A stretch of 64,000 bases of DNA from Hymenopus coronatus (taxonomy: Eukaryota > Arthropoda > Insecta > Mantodea > Hymenopodidae): contig CM060888.1 in NCBI GenBank assembly GCA_030762935.1, positions 120,601,468-120,665,467 of the forward strand. Reading direction: 5' to 3'. A program made the translations under genes and the position numbers. The first letter of the stretch is position 1, and the number at the start of each line of letters is the position of its first letter. Positions 45,530 to 57,016 of the stretch are shown in pieces. The notes under the pieces were generated by a model that saw only the letters and a program-made list of their open reading frames with translations, made no database searches and was not told where the DNA came from.

Positions 45530-45665
45530 ACAGAAACGCGAGTCAGTGAATATTGTGCCATGCCGGCATGTTACAATGGTAGCTCAGTTATTAGAGCAAC
45601 TGGACGGAAACCAGGAGATCCGTGGTTCAAATCCCGGCAAGGGCATTGACTCTATCTCTCCAACA
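45530..45665 (+). mobile_element. SINE family B, forward copy
   Basis: GTAGGACAGAAACGCGAGTC precedes the junction words GCCATGCCGGCATG. The head follows (TTACAATGGTAGCTCAGTTA, GAGCAACTGG, CCAGGAGATCCGTGG, B box GGTTCAAATCCCGG), then a short GACTCTATCTCTCC. The upstream body words indicate that it too derives from a dimer. Confidence 0.8.
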
Positions 45666-47387
45666 AAAAGTTACTTATATGTTAAAGTGTTGAATGCAGT
45701 ATTTAACGCTGACAATACGAAGAAAACAGATTTAAAGGCAACTATTGTCTTTTTAACTCTGCATGGGATGGAACAGAATTATTCAAGGTAAAAAAAGTTG
45801 TCGAGAAATGCTAACTTTGAGAGCCACCTTATACATTACATTAATTGCACTAGTCATGCATAAAAACTTGCGTGTCTATTCGCCTTAAGTTAATGACTAT
45901 ACATGTTTGCTTAGAAATGCTCTCAAATTAGGTAATTCAACTTAATTGCATGCATGACACGAAAATAAAGTACAGGTTATTATATCAAAAGTTAATGTTT
46001 TGTTACTAATCAGTTTACACGAAAATAATACAAATTTCATGACTAAATCAAATATAACTTAAAATACACAAAAAAAACTAATAATTCAAAGGTAACTGTT
46101 ATGAGTTAAGTTATTTGATGCAACTTGTCTATTTTATTATGCACTAAAATTTTTCTCTATTAAGTTTTCGTTTATATATTTATGGTTTCTAAGATGAATG
46201 AGGTAAGTTCAGATACAATTCAATATGTTATTATTGATGCATGGGTTCCACACAAAAGCAAAATGAAATATTAATCTTATCAAACTATTTTGAGAACCTG
46301 AAAAAATGAATTTTTTTTTGTACAAAATGTTAGGGGTTGGGATTATCAGAAAACTCTTATTCTTCAATTAGTAAACTTAAACTGCATACAAATCAAATAT
46401 GACTTAAAGATGAAATTGTGTGTTTATCTGTTTATGCTCTCTCTCCCGGACATTTGTCTAAACTTTCTTGAAAAGGACTGGTTCAGCGGAACTCAAGCGT
46501 TTTACTTCTAATGGAACGTCCAAGTGGAATTCTTGCATTGAATTTTGCCTCTGCCTGACACGGATAAGGGTAAAGAGAGTAAAAATCACACCAACAGGAA
46601 CTGTGAAACCCAAAAGCTAAAAAGCAATTTAAGAAGCATACAAAGAAAAGATTATTCAATGATACAAACAAGCTGCGAATCTTTCTGAAAGTCTAAACAT
46701 TGGCTATATTATTATGATTTAAACGGATTATTTAAAAAAAATTGAATTTAAAATTTTACTACGAACCACGGCATTGCAAGGGAAGCTTTTACCCAAAACA
46801 GATAAGGGTTTCACATTATATTTTCCGGATAAAATAGTCCACTACCAAAAATTATACCCTACATCAACAAGCAAACCTTGATATAAAACATGCATAGCTT
46901 TAAACGTATTTTAATGTGTTCGCAGAGCCTAAACAGGTTTTAAGTAACTCGTCTGGGTTCACAACAGAAACTTAAGAGCAGCTCAGAAATGTGAAAGGAA
47001 ATTGTATTACTAAAATGGCTGTGTTGGGTCCCCTGATCAAGACAAATGCCGATACATTGTTTATTGTGGGCTCCTGAGAGGGGACCCAGAAGCACTTTAA
47101 TGACGCGAAGGCTTGGAACGCAGGAAAGCATCTGACATTTATACTGGTAGCTATTCTCATTTTTTCCTCGACGTTCTACTACTCTCTTTCCCGAGTTTTT
47201 CTGTGTTTCTCTTTCGCTCTCTTCTTTCAAAGCTGCACCTTATCCCCAGTAGTAGTCAGTCATCCTATACAGGGGTAACGCCCGAACTCCGCAACACACA
47301 AAATATGCCTTTAGAAAAATAAGCTTTTACGCATTTTGGTACTCCTTCACTATGTGCGCATTAACAAATGAGTAGCAAATAGTGCGT
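45666..47387. other. Single-copy DNA, no confident gene
   Basis: A spaced inverted repeat GGGTCCCCT/AGGGGACCC (about 47027-47089) is visible. Frames at 46483-46671 and 46940-47230 on minus are unrecognised. No R1 or SINE copy. Confidence 0.35.
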
Positions 47388-47393
47388 GCGTGC

Positions 47394-47452
<59 letters not shown>
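47388..47452. repeat. (GT)n microsatellite outside R1
   Basis: GCGTGCGTGCGCG followed by an unbroken GT run of about 55 bp. No R1 words flank it, unlike most other GT tracts here. Confidence 0.95.
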
Positions 47453-47453
<1 letters not shown>

Positions 47454-48239
47454 TATATCAATCTTAGAATTCTGCCCTGACAGGACCTTCATTGGCAACC
47501 GAGCCTCAGCCATTCTTCCCTCCTCTGCTTAAAATATATCCTTATGTTAAAATTCCGGGCATGCGGTTATCTTTGGCTGACAAACCATTTCCCCGTTGTT
47601 TCTTTTTAACTATCTTTTAGCAAAGTATTTTCCTCATTCAATGCCCACGTAATTTTTCTCTCTCCACCTCTTCTCGTTAATAGTACAATGCTCTTTTTAC
47701 TTGCCTATTTGTAAAACAATTTCATTGCATATTTTGATATTTTAGACTCTGCATTCTTGCCTATAACTATATTTTCAATTGCCTTTACCCACCTTGTATA
47801 GCATTCAAATGTCCTAACTATACAAAACTTCATCCGTCAGAAAACATTTCGCTGGTATTTTCTTTAGCCCGCATTAATTTTAAAAAAATGGATGATCCCC
47901 TTATACCTGTGGTTTTTATAAACTAGTGATGATCGTCACTTCCTCATGCTGCCCGCCAGTCAGTTACTCATCAAGTCATCGTCGCTGTAGGAAAAACGTG
48001 CTCACTGTTTATGCGCATGAGCATAACTAGGAGGCGCGCCTCCGCTGTTCACTTACAGAATATATACAAATCATGACTGTAAAATCTAGTTCAATTTCCT
48101 TAAGATGTACTTGTAAAACACCTCAAGACGCTTCCTCTGCATCTGGAATCTATCAAAAAAGTTCCATGTAAGTGTAGAAATTACAGATAGTTAAGAAATC
48201 ATTTAAGCAGGGAGTTTAATGTTTAATAGAGTAAAATGG
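47453..48239. other. Single-copy DNA with a palindrome-rich GC patch
   Basis: At 47925-48055 are a near-palindrome AGTGATGATCGTCACT, TCAGTTAC (like an arthropod initiator), ATGCGCAT (48011-48018) and the 14-bp palindrome GGAGGCGCGCCTCC (48030-48043). It could be a promoter or a regulatory element; no downstream exon is recognised. Confidence 0.25.
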
Positions 48240-48523
48240 AAACGGAGTTTTGTTTATGGACTCTCTAACTGTTGTGGTTCTCAGTGTCCCATCCTATACT
48301 GGGCGTGAAAGATCGCTTAATTTGCTCAGAGGCCCCTGTTATCACGCTTGAGGCTCTTTTATGTGCCGCAAATCTACGAAACGGGACCAACGGCTTACTT
48401 CCCTTCCGAAGAAAGCCATAAGGATTTTATGCCCGAAAAAATCCATCGTCCTCCGCCGGGTTTGAACCCGCGACCTTGTGTATATGAAGTTAGCATGGTA
48501 ACCATTACACCACAGAGGGCGAC
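48240..48523 (-). mobile_element. SINE family A, full-length with target duplication
   Basis: On minus the head is GTCGCCCTCTGTGGTGTAAT with TGGTTACCATGCTAAC and the B box GCGGGTTCAAACCCGGCGG, followed by the complete family body and the tail GAGAGTCCATAAACAAAAC. TTTAATAGAG is present on both sides (48222-48231 and 48525-48534) and the similarity extends into TAAAAT, a target-site duplication consistent with LINE-mediated insertion. Confidence 0.9.
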
Positions 48524-49929
48524 ATTTAATAGAGAGTTAAAATAGGAAAGCAGGAAACTAGGGGGAAAACGAAGAAGCCTTTCCAAAACAGAATTTAAAA
48601 ATCCCAAAGGTTACACAGAATGAATGTTCATGCAAAATTATATTATGTGGAAAAATTATTGCGCTTTATCATCACAGGAGCCAAATGGCGGAAATTGAGT
48701 AAAAATTGCCAATAATTGATAATCTTCTGTTTTTGTTTGTTTATTATTAACTCTTACTCCTGAGTATATTTTTTGTGTAAAAGAATGTGGTCTCTGTATA
48801 AACTAAGTGATCCGTATGACGATTTAAATACAGCGTTAGTAACGCACATTACTTCTTTTTTTTTTTTTTTTTTTGAAGTCCGTTTCTATTCTACTCATTT
48901 TTTTTTTTTTTTTTAATGAAATACGTTGCCAAATTTGAATAAGTACACTGATGCATACTGCTTGTTGCGTATGTTGTATGTCATCAAACCCTATCAGTAT
49001 CATAGCTGCTAATCTTTCACCCTTCTGTCAAAACATTCTACTTTAGACTAATATACGGAATAAGACTGTTTTCGTCACACAAAATCTGACACAGAAGCTA
49101 ACAAATTATTTTGATCCCATTGCAACCAAACTTTTGCATGAAACAAATCGATTTTTACATCCACTAATGAAAGACAAAGAAAATGAATAGCTTACCATTT
49201 AAAAAGATTGTTGACTGCATCATATTATGTAGTATTATGTCTAAACATTTTGCTTCTTCTTTTTCTTTCTTTCTGAGACAGTTTAGTTATATATGATGTG
49301 CGGTGTTGCTTATGGAACGCCCTGATTGATTGCAACATTTTAGCACTGTGTATTAATCAGGACCTAACTTGAATTATTTAAACACAAATTAAACTGTGTT
49401 ATGGCAATATAAATAGTAATTTAATAATTTAATATAATTTATTTTAATATTTAATAACTTAGTAATTTAATATAATTTAGTCATTTTATATCTCCTATAT
49501 TTCTACTTTTTCTCTCAGATATAATGTTTTTGATATCAGCGTTTAAAACGTTCTTTACAATGCCACTTAAAGGATACTACGCTGAAATGTTGGAGGTTTC
49601 CCCCAATACATTACCAACTTTTTTTTTTTCATTTATATCCCGAGCAACAGATTAATAGGCAATTAAAGTTTTAATGTCTATTTGATATGTATCAATGTAA
49701 CTACAACTCCTGGTACATCTTCCCAAACTTCTCTTCGTTACGACTTCTCATCTATAAATACCCGAATAATAAGTCCCATTTTGACAAAGAATATAAATAT
49801 AATGTATAGGCCGCTTTAACTACACGGTTACATCGATGACATTCTCTTTGGCAATGGTGATAATTTGTGTACTGCTGTCATTGGGTTTCTACTTTTATTT
49901 TAATTTTAGCCACATATTTTGCCCTCTCA
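48524..49929. other. Single-copy AT-rich DNA with T-runs
   Basis: T-runs at about 48857-48875 and 48899-48915. Around 49410-49475 the word TAATTTAATATAATTTA is repeated. No gene recognised. Confidence 0.4.
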
Positions 49930-50056
49930 TTCATACTTTCAGACTCTGGGGAGGATAGGGAATAATCTTAACTAGAGAAAAATTACCACCCCCAAGCCGT
50001 GAACCAAACCTTTGCACAACCGGCAGCTCTCTGCTCTCTGAGCTACAGGAGTCAGT
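49930..50056 (-). mobile_element. SINE (family D-like), reverse copy
   Basis: On minus: CTCCTGTAGCTCAGAGAGC, a B-box-like GGTTTGGTTCACGGC, then TGGTAATTTTTCTCTAGTTA, GATTATTCCCTATCC and CCCAGAGTCTGAAAG. The body matches family D while the head resembles a different tRNA, so it may be a subfamily. Confidence 0.7.
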
Positions 50057-50094
50057 CAACTCAACAGTTCAGCAATGTTGAGTACCCATTTTTT

Positions 50095-50932
50095 ACTTTC
50101 TCTACACGTACTATGTACATAGTGTATAGAGAAGGTATTTTAATGCACCAAAAAATTAGATACGATATTTCACCGGAAATAGGTACGTGTTTTAGGACCC
50201 TCTGAATCCATAAAAAGCATTTTTAGAAAATGTCCGCGCGCGCATATGTATAGCATAGCTCAAAACGAAAAGTTCGTTAAACACCAAACTTGGTATTTAA
50301 GTTCAATATCTTCCAGGATGCGAGACGAAGATTTTAATGAAAATCCTCTACTGCACTTTACATGGAACATTTTCGGAAATTTTGATTTTCTCAAAAATGG
50401 CTCTAACGATTTTGATTAAAATATCGTATATTAAAGATGTTCACATGAATAAAATGTATATCTTCAATGTTCTGTGAATAGTTCCTGAAGATATGTTTAT
50501 TCTGGATGAATTTTGCAGAATTTTGCACAACCGTTAAACCGTATCAGATAGACAAAAACTTATTACACAAAAAAGTAGATCGCGATAAAACACACAATTT
50601 ATATCATATACATTTTTTTCGTAGAGTTGGCGGTTTTAGAGGTATTCCTTGTTATTGATTTCAGCTTTAAAATAATTACTTTCTCATACGGAACCTGGCA
50701 ACTCCTGGTCACACAAAGAAGCAGATTTCAATCCCATAGCAACCACGTTTTAAAACTTTTGTTTGTTGGTTTAGTCTAGTGCATTCTCTTATTTCCCTTC
50801 TACTTATAAACGAACTAAGTAATGAGGCTGTTTCTGCTAAAATAAATGCATAGAAGAATAAGCTTATTAACAATAATATGTTACAGAGGTGTAGAGAAAG
50901 TCATGTGACTGGAACACATTAATTTTTTTTTA
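50095..50932 (+). mobile_element. R1 repeat, complete forward copy without GT tract
   Basis: 838 bp from ACTTTCTCTACACGTAC to GGAACACATTAA, flanked by T-runs. The microsatellite is replaced by CGCGCGCGCATATG. All other blocks are in order. Confidence 0.87.
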
Positions 50933-51302
50933 AATTGAAACTCACAGTGGACATTTACTAAGCAATTGATTTTAATAGCCACCCATCCCCACCTTAATCA
51001 AATTTATTTATAAAGTAAAAATGACTTAACATTTTCTCATACACAATTAAAATGTGGTAAATCATTTTAAAGGTGCACTTTAGGTTTAACTGCCTCTACC
51101 AGATAATTTTTCAGGTTTTGGAAACACTTTGATTTTGCGGCCAATTCTGATAATAAACCAGTGCTTTATTTATCAGGGTTTAGTAATTTAGTTTATATTT
51201 TTCATTCCAATATAAAATAATGCTATAATGATGGTCTATGAAAAAAAGTTTTGTCAGGCAAAAGGTTCTAAGTATAAACACAAAACTATTCAAGTTATAT
51301 TA

Positions 51303-51447
51303 TTTTCTCTATCAGTCATTTTTAGATAATTGTTGAAATGATATACGGCATCCAAAAATTTGATAGCATGATTCTACCAGAAATACAAGATTTGAGATCC
51401 CTCAAATCCGGAAAACTCTCTATAAAAATTGTGTTAGTTTGTAAACA
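51303..51447 (+). mobile_element. R1 head fragment, decayed
   Basis: TTTTCTCTATCAG, CATCCAAAAATTTGATAGC, ACCAGAAATACAAGATTTGAG and CAAATCCGGAAAACTC match the R1 head up to the A-run. An inverted segment follows. Confidence 0.55.
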
Positions 51448-51815
51448 TACACACATTGATGTGTTAGATAAACATAAAATGTTCTCTACCTACTCTGCAA
51501 TAAACTATTCTTCCCTCTAAGGCTAAGATAAATGGCCTTATCATTTACATCCTTGTATGTAACGCTAAAGTAATAGTCAAAACTTTTAGAAGTGGGGTCG
51601 CTATGTGATGACTTTGGAATTCCATTCATATGTGCACGGCCAGGAGTAAAACAAACAATGAACCACGAAAGTATAATATGACTTGGAAAATTTAAACCAC
51701 TACCACGGAATATCTCAACGGTTATCCCCATAGAAGAAGAAAAAAAGTTTCTGACATATGTTGTTTGCTTTAACGAATATATTAAGATTTGGTCTATCTC
51801 TTACATTCTCTAAGG
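51448..51815 (-). mobile_element. R1 repeat, decayed reverse fragment
   Basis: TGTTCTCTACCTACTCTGC, AACTATTCTTCCC, AACGCTAAAGTAATAGTC, GGTCGCTATGTGATG and CCACGGAATATCTCAACGG follow the reverse R1 order. It ends near TTTGGTCTATCTCTTAC. Confidence 0.6.
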
Positions 51816-51901
51816 ATGTTTAATTAAGCTGTGTATCGCTGCCCTAAAGAATGACCTAGGTCGTTAACCATGTATCGTTTGTGAAATTCAGATTGAGTGT
51901 T

Positions 51902-52172
51902 ATTTATGGACGTTCTTTTTAACTATTGTGATTCTCATTCTATGTTGGGCATGAAAGTTCGTTTAAATTTGCTTAGAGGCCTGTTTATTAGGCTTGAGAT
52001 TCTCTTACGTGCCCTAAATCTACGACGCGGTGACACGTGACCAATGCCTTTACTTCCCTTCCAAAACCATGCTAAGGTTTTTACGCAGGAAAAAATCCAT
52101 CATGCTCCGCAGGGTTTGAACCCGCCACCTTGGGAAGTAGAGCTAACATGTTACGCCTAGGCTACGGAGGAT
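51902..52172 (-). mobile_element. SINE family A, diverged copy
   Basis: The minus-strand head (ATCCTCCGTAGCCTAGGCG, B box CGGGTTCAAACCC), TGGATTTTTTCCTGCGTAAAA and GAAGGGAAGTAAAGG follow, and the copy ends in AAGAACGTCCATAAATAACAC. A few indels relative to the other copies. Confidence 0.83.
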
Positions 52173-52605
52173 AACTACCATGTGTGGTGTCATAAGTAGT
52201 AAGAGCAGGTGTCTGATATTTCTAAAAAGATTTACGTAAAATAGGAATTCCTTATGGGATAAACCAAAAGGTTAACGTGCGAGAAACGCCACATGCGAGG
52301 GTCTGCCGAAGCCCCATTTAAAATACGCAAGGCCGATTTTTGTATTTTAAAATTTAGCAAAACACCACATCGCCATCAATGAAGTCAGGAATATATTTTT
52401 GGCCATAGCAGATTCTTAAATATTTCTATTTCTATTGCATTAAACGGGAAGATCCAGGTAAATAGATGTTCCACACATAACATCGGCACTTTCTAAAATG
52501 ACTGTAAACTAACAGAATGTGAAACGAAAGGCACGAAAAGGTTAAAAGGAAAGGTTAGCCAAAACTGTTTGATGGGGTCAACAGGCTTTCCGACATCTTA
52601 CAGTT
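52173..52605. other. Single-copy DNA, no feature seen
   Basis: No repeats recognised; downstream of a possible minus-strand exon. Confidence 0.35.
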
Positions 52606-52699
52606 GGGGTTTGGGTAACCTATCACATTGATCGATGCATGCAAGAATTGCTCCCTGGAGGCTTCTTTATACGCCATCCGCTGGAAAAACCACGGCCGA
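52606..52699 (-). CDS. Weak candidate exon, product unknown
   Basis: On minus, an acceptor-like TTTGATTTGATTCATTTTAG ends at 52700. It is followed by a frame that stays open for 48 codons to a stop at 52555-52557, beginning RPWFFQRMAYKEASREQ. A donor-like ACT|GTAAGA lies about 98 bp in. The composition is protein-like, but the length is within chance expectation and no family is recognised. The distal boundary is approximate. Confidence 0.2.
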
Positions 52700-53049
52700 C
52701 TAAAATGAATCAAATCAAAATATTACTGGGTATGCACAACTGTGTATGATTCAGAATACAGTCACACATGTTCTACAGAATTTTACAGTCTATGGAAACT
52801 TATTGCGACAAAAGGTGTACAGTTTAAACCTATTTGCACAGACAACCGCACGATATTTAACCTAGAGTGAAGAGACGCAGTATTTTATCTTCTCCCCGCA
52901 CTACTTAGTGCAGTCAGGACCCAGTTGCTGTAATATCCCTACAGAAGCTGAAGCCTTACTCGACGTATACCTATAGTAACACAAGTTTACCGTCCACACT
53001 TACACTGCGATGTCGAATAAAATAGTGTTCACTTTAGAGATACATTAGG
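52700..53049. other. Single-copy DNA, no feature seen
   Basis: Nothing recognised before the next SINE. Confidence 0.35.
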
Positions 53050-53300
53050 GGTTAGTGAAGCCCAAACATTCAAAGCCATGGCCGAAATTTGAACCACGGA
53101 ACTCCCGGTCTTTAGCCGGTTACACTAACCACTGAGTCACCATGACAACATGCCAGTACAGCATTAAATTAACCAACTGACTCGCATGTTTACCGGTAAA
53201 TCACAAGATGATCTCAAATTATTTTGAGATAACAACATATCTCAATGGTCTTACAATGTCACGGAAGTACTTTAGGTCCCGGACTACATAGTTTAACCAA
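53050..53300 (-). mobile_element. SINE family B, reverse copy
   Basis: The head in reverse (GAAATTTGAACCACGGAACTC, TAGCCGGTTACACTAACC, CACTGAGTCACCATG) is followed by the body TTAACCAACTGACTCGC, CACAAGATGATCTCAAATTA, TTTTGAGATAAC and TACTTTAGGTCCCGGAC. It ends near GTTTAACCAACG. The A box on minus (CATGGTGACTCAGTGG) is fairly intact. Confidence 0.83.
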
Positions 53301-53552
53301 CGTCAATGACCTACTAAAATTCTGGACGCCGCTCCTTATACTGTGTGCAGAAACCCTAGCCCCCATTAAATTAAAAAAAAAAATAATAATAAATTTCTTG
53401 ACCCATTTCAAAGTTATGGTCAGTATTTCATACCTTTTGTTCACTAAAAGCAGTGACTTTATCGGGATCACATGAAATATAAAGCAGCTGTAACTTTTTG
53501 CGCGAGGCATACTCAACTCAACTTTTCTCTTTCGAATCTGAATGGTGGGGCG

Positions 53553-53720
53553 GCACCATGTCCGAGTGGCTAGACAGCTCCCCTCTCACCCGGGTTGATC
53601 CCAGGGGATCGCATCTGGGATTTATTTATGGAAGTAACGGCGTCTGGGCGGAGGTTTCCCGGTTTCTCCCGCCATTCATTCTACCAATCGCTCCATAACC
53701 ATCTTTACTTTTATCCCTTT
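53553..53720 (+). mobile_element. SINE family C-related, diverged copy
   Basis: The head GCGGCACCATGTCCGAGTGG with GGTTGATCCCAGGGGATCGC and TCTGGGATTTATTTATGG follows the family C layout, and GGTTTCCCGGTTTCTCCCGC resembles its GC-rich middle. More diverged than the neighbour at 53785. Confidence 0.65.
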
Positions 53721-53784
53721 CACCGTCACTTCATCATTTCATATCATCCGCATCCTCTCTTTCATACCAGGCATCGGGCTGATC

Positions 53785-54015
53785 GAGGCCGTGCCGTGGC
53801 CGAGTGGTTAGGCCATTCGCCTCTCACCTAGACCCGGGTTCAATCCCAAGCGACCGCATGTGAGATTTGTGGTGGACAAAGCGGCGCAGGGGCGGGTTTT
53901 CCGGTTTCCAACGCCATCGCATACCACCGGTGCTCCATCTACATTCATGTATCACCAGTGTCATCGCCTGCGGTGCCACACGTAGTAAAAGCGATCGTTA
54001 AACACTACCAAAAAA
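53785..54015 (+). mobile_element. SINE family C, well-preserved copy
   Basis: The head GCCGTGGCCGAGTGGTTAGG and B box CGGGTTCAATCCC, then GCGACCGCATGTGAGATTTG, GTGGACAAAGCGGCGCAGG, TACCACCGGTGCTCC and GTCATCGCCTGCGG. The tail ACACTACCAAAAAAAAA has an A-run. Close to the copy at 30038 over its whole length. Confidence 0.88.
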
Positions 54016-54502
54016 AAATCGGACTGATCGTCCATAGTGGCTTCTTCCTGACCGTCTGACCCCATCCACTAGTTTCTAAGTCCTGTTGGGAACAAAAAAG
54101 AAACAAAATCTGAAAAGAGTAACACCAACAAGTCCTCATAGCTGCAAACATAGACATAGAAAACCATTCAGAACTTTGTGGTAAATTTAAACAGCATTTT
54201 TGATCACTAACTACTAATTTTGCTTTAAAACGCTTGTGCAGATTTGTTTGACTCCACATAAATTTTTGAGCAAACTTTCCTGCAATGATTTAAGAATAAA
54301 TTACATTCAAATATTGCAGATTTTGCTAATATATTTACTGTGTATATATTGAGTAATATTGAGAAATTTGTAAATGAAAACAAGGTTTAAAAGTCACATT
54401 ACCATTATTGATCTTCAAAATGTATTGGAATATTATTAAATAATAGGGTAAGCAGTACATTTATTCCAATCTATTGCTTCCTTTAATGAACATTTAAAAA
54501 AA
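54016..54502. other. Single-copy DNA, no feature seen
   Basis: A minus-strand frame at 54005-54259 (84 codons) carries no recognised motif and overlaps the SINE tail at its low end. Confidence 0.35.
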
Positions 54503-55376
54503 TATGATGTATTACACTCACGTGACCTTCTCTAGCTGCTCTACAGACTTCTTACAAAAGATTATTCTTCTTTCGACACAATGCTAATCTAGACAAACAT
54601 TAGCAGTCTCCTTATTACTTAGTTCTTATAAGTAGAAGGGAACTTAAGGAAATGCACTAGACTAAACTGATAGTCATAGGTTTTAAAGCTTATGCGATTG
54701 CCATTGCAAATTGCTTCCTTTTTTGGCCAGGAATATAACAAAAGAAAAAACGGATATTCCTGTCTGAGAAAAGTGTAAGTAAGAACTTCACAGTTGAAAA
54801 CAATAACAAGGAATATCTTGGAAACGGTTACTTCTACAACAAAAATGTAAAAGACATAAATTGTCTGTTTTGACCAGATCTACATTTTTTGTTTAGTATA
54901 TTTTTCTCTATCTCTTACGCTTTAGCAGTTGAGCAAAATTCGGCAAAATTCATCCAGAATAAACAGGCTATTTCCAATAAATTCATGATATACATTTTGT
55001 TTGGGATCTAAATCGTTTTAATATACCGGATTTTTATTAAAATTACTAGAGCCATTTATAAGAAAATCATAATTTTCGAAAAAATGTCCATGTGAAGGGT
55101 AGTTTTTGGTGAGTTGGATTTTCTTGAAAATCTTCCGTGTCGCATCCTTGAAAGATTCTAAACCTAAATACAAAGTTTGGTATTTAACGATCTTTTCGCT
55201 TTTGAGCAGTGCTGCCCCCCCCCACAAACACACACGGACCTTTTTCCAAAAATGTTTTTTTTTTATTCAGAGGGACCTAAAACATGTATTTCCGGTGAAA
55301 TATCGGTATCGAGTTTTTTGGGTGCATTACAATACCTTCTCTATACACTACGTACACAGTACGAGTAGAGAAAAGT
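54503..55376 (-). mobile_element. R1 repeat, complete reverse copy
   Basis: From TATGATGTATTACACTCACG to GAGTAGAGAAAAGT, next to an A-run on the left. A C-run plus ACACACGG replaces the GT tract. Body blocks are complete. The 105-codon frame at 55106-55423 is R1 sequence. Confidence 0.85.
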
Positions 55377-56108
55377 ATAAAGTATTAAAATTATATTTTT
55401 TTCCACAAAAATGTAAATATTAAGAATAAGTAAATCGCTTTCAAACTATATTTTTAATATATTGGCTACAGCTGCACTTAAATGAATATTTTAATAATGC
55501 TTTTATAATACTTTATTGCAAATTCAAAATGGTTATTAGCATAAATATATATAACCTAACCTGGCCTACATTGTATTATGCTACAGTACGCAAACTTATG
55601 ATGTATACAAAAGCTTTCACTGTAATACTGTTAAGCGATATAAAAAGGAAAGAGCAGAGTTTCAGTTTTACCTTAAAAGACGGAGGAGGGTGTTCTGTTC
55701 ACCTAGAGGGGAAACTGGAGCCGCAGTTGTGTAATTACCGGTAATTCTCGAGACCAAGACCAAACAGCCCGCGGAGTAATTACAGCAGACTAAAATGTAG
55801 CCCCCGTCTTGACCATACAATGGGAAGGGCTACTTGAAGCGGCCTGCAATCGAGCCTTAACCACCCGGCAGTGGCCACTTCAAGTCCGCCCTTTCCCCAC
55901 CTGATAAACGTACTACCATGCGGGTACAATACAGCCGCAATGGCCCTCTCCTGGAGAAGAGAAACTACAAAACCTCGCCCTTTTTATCTTCTACCTTTCC
56001 TTCGATGTAATAAGTAGCCTTATATCCTAATCAAAAGCTGCAAAAATAAACTGATAAAGGCAACCTGGAAATATATTTCTGATGTTTAGGAAATTCCATA
56101 ATATTTTT
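55377..56108. other. Single-copy DNA with a GC-rich patch at 55660-55990
   Basis: The patch stands out from the AT-rich surroundings, contains TAATTACCGGTAATT (palindromic) and CCACCCGGCAGTGGCCAC, and carries no recognised frame. It might be an unrecognised repeat or an old gene fragment. Confidence 0.35.
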
Positions 56109-56196
56109 ACTTACTCTACACGTACCATGTACATAGTGTATAGATACCGAGATTTACCAGAAATACATGTTTTAGGGTCCCCTGTATCCAAAAAAA
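56109..56196 (+). mobile_element. R1 host copy, head part of a multiple nest
   Basis: ACTTACTCTACACGTACC, TAGTGTATAGATACCGAG, AATACATGTTTTAGGGTCC and CTGTATCCAAAAAAA. It stops at the A-run where three reverse copies follow. The rest of this copy resumes at 58638 with the sequence expected directly after the A-run. Confidence 0.82.
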
Positions 56197-57011
56197 TCTG
56201 ATGTGTTCCATTCACATGACTTTCTCTACATCTTTGCAACAGATTATTGTTAAAAAGCTTATGCTTCTATTTACTTCATGCTAATCGAGAAAAACGTTAG
56301 TAGAAATAGTCTTATTATTTGCTTCCATGTACGTAGAAGGGAAATAAGGGAGTACCATAGGTTAAAGTGATAGTCAAAAACTGGTTGCTATGTGACTGAA
56401 GTTCTTTTGTTTGTATGGACAGGGGTTGACAAATTCTTGTATGAGGAAAGTATACGTTTTTTAAAGCTGAAACCAATAACAAGGGATATCTCAAAAAAGA
56501 TCAGCTCCACGAAAAAAATGTACATAACATAAAGTGTGTGTTTTAACGTGCTCTATATGTTTTGTTCGGTAAGTTTTTGTCCATCCCTTACGGTTTAGCA
56601 GTTATGCAAAACTCCGTAAAATTCATCCAGAATAAAGTAATCTTCAGAAGCTATTCCCAGAAAATTCAAGATATACATTTTTATTTGTCAGGTAAATATC
56701 TTCAATATACGATCTTTTAATAAGCATCATTAGGGTAAAGGGTAGTTTGGATGGGAAGGGGGGGTCTTGAAAATCTTAGTGCCGTATCCTTGAAAGATAC
56801 CAAACTTAAATACCAAGTTTGGTATTTAACGTCTTTTCGTTTTTGAGCTATGCTGTCCACAGACACACACACGCACACACGGACCTTTTTCTAATTTGTT
56901 TTTATTCAGGGGACCTAAAACTTGTATTTTCGGTGAAATCTGGGTATCGAACTTTTGGTGCATTACATTACCTTCTCTATACTCTATGTACACAGTATGT
57001 GTAGAGATAGT
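56197..57011 (-). mobile_element. R1 repeat, complete reverse copy (nest member 1)
   Basis: TCTGATGTGTTCCATTCACA to GTGTAGAGATAGT. Full body; the microsatellite is a short ACACACACACGCACACACGG. It is joined to the next copy through AAAAA only. Confidence 0.88.
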
Positions 57012-57016
57012 AAAAA

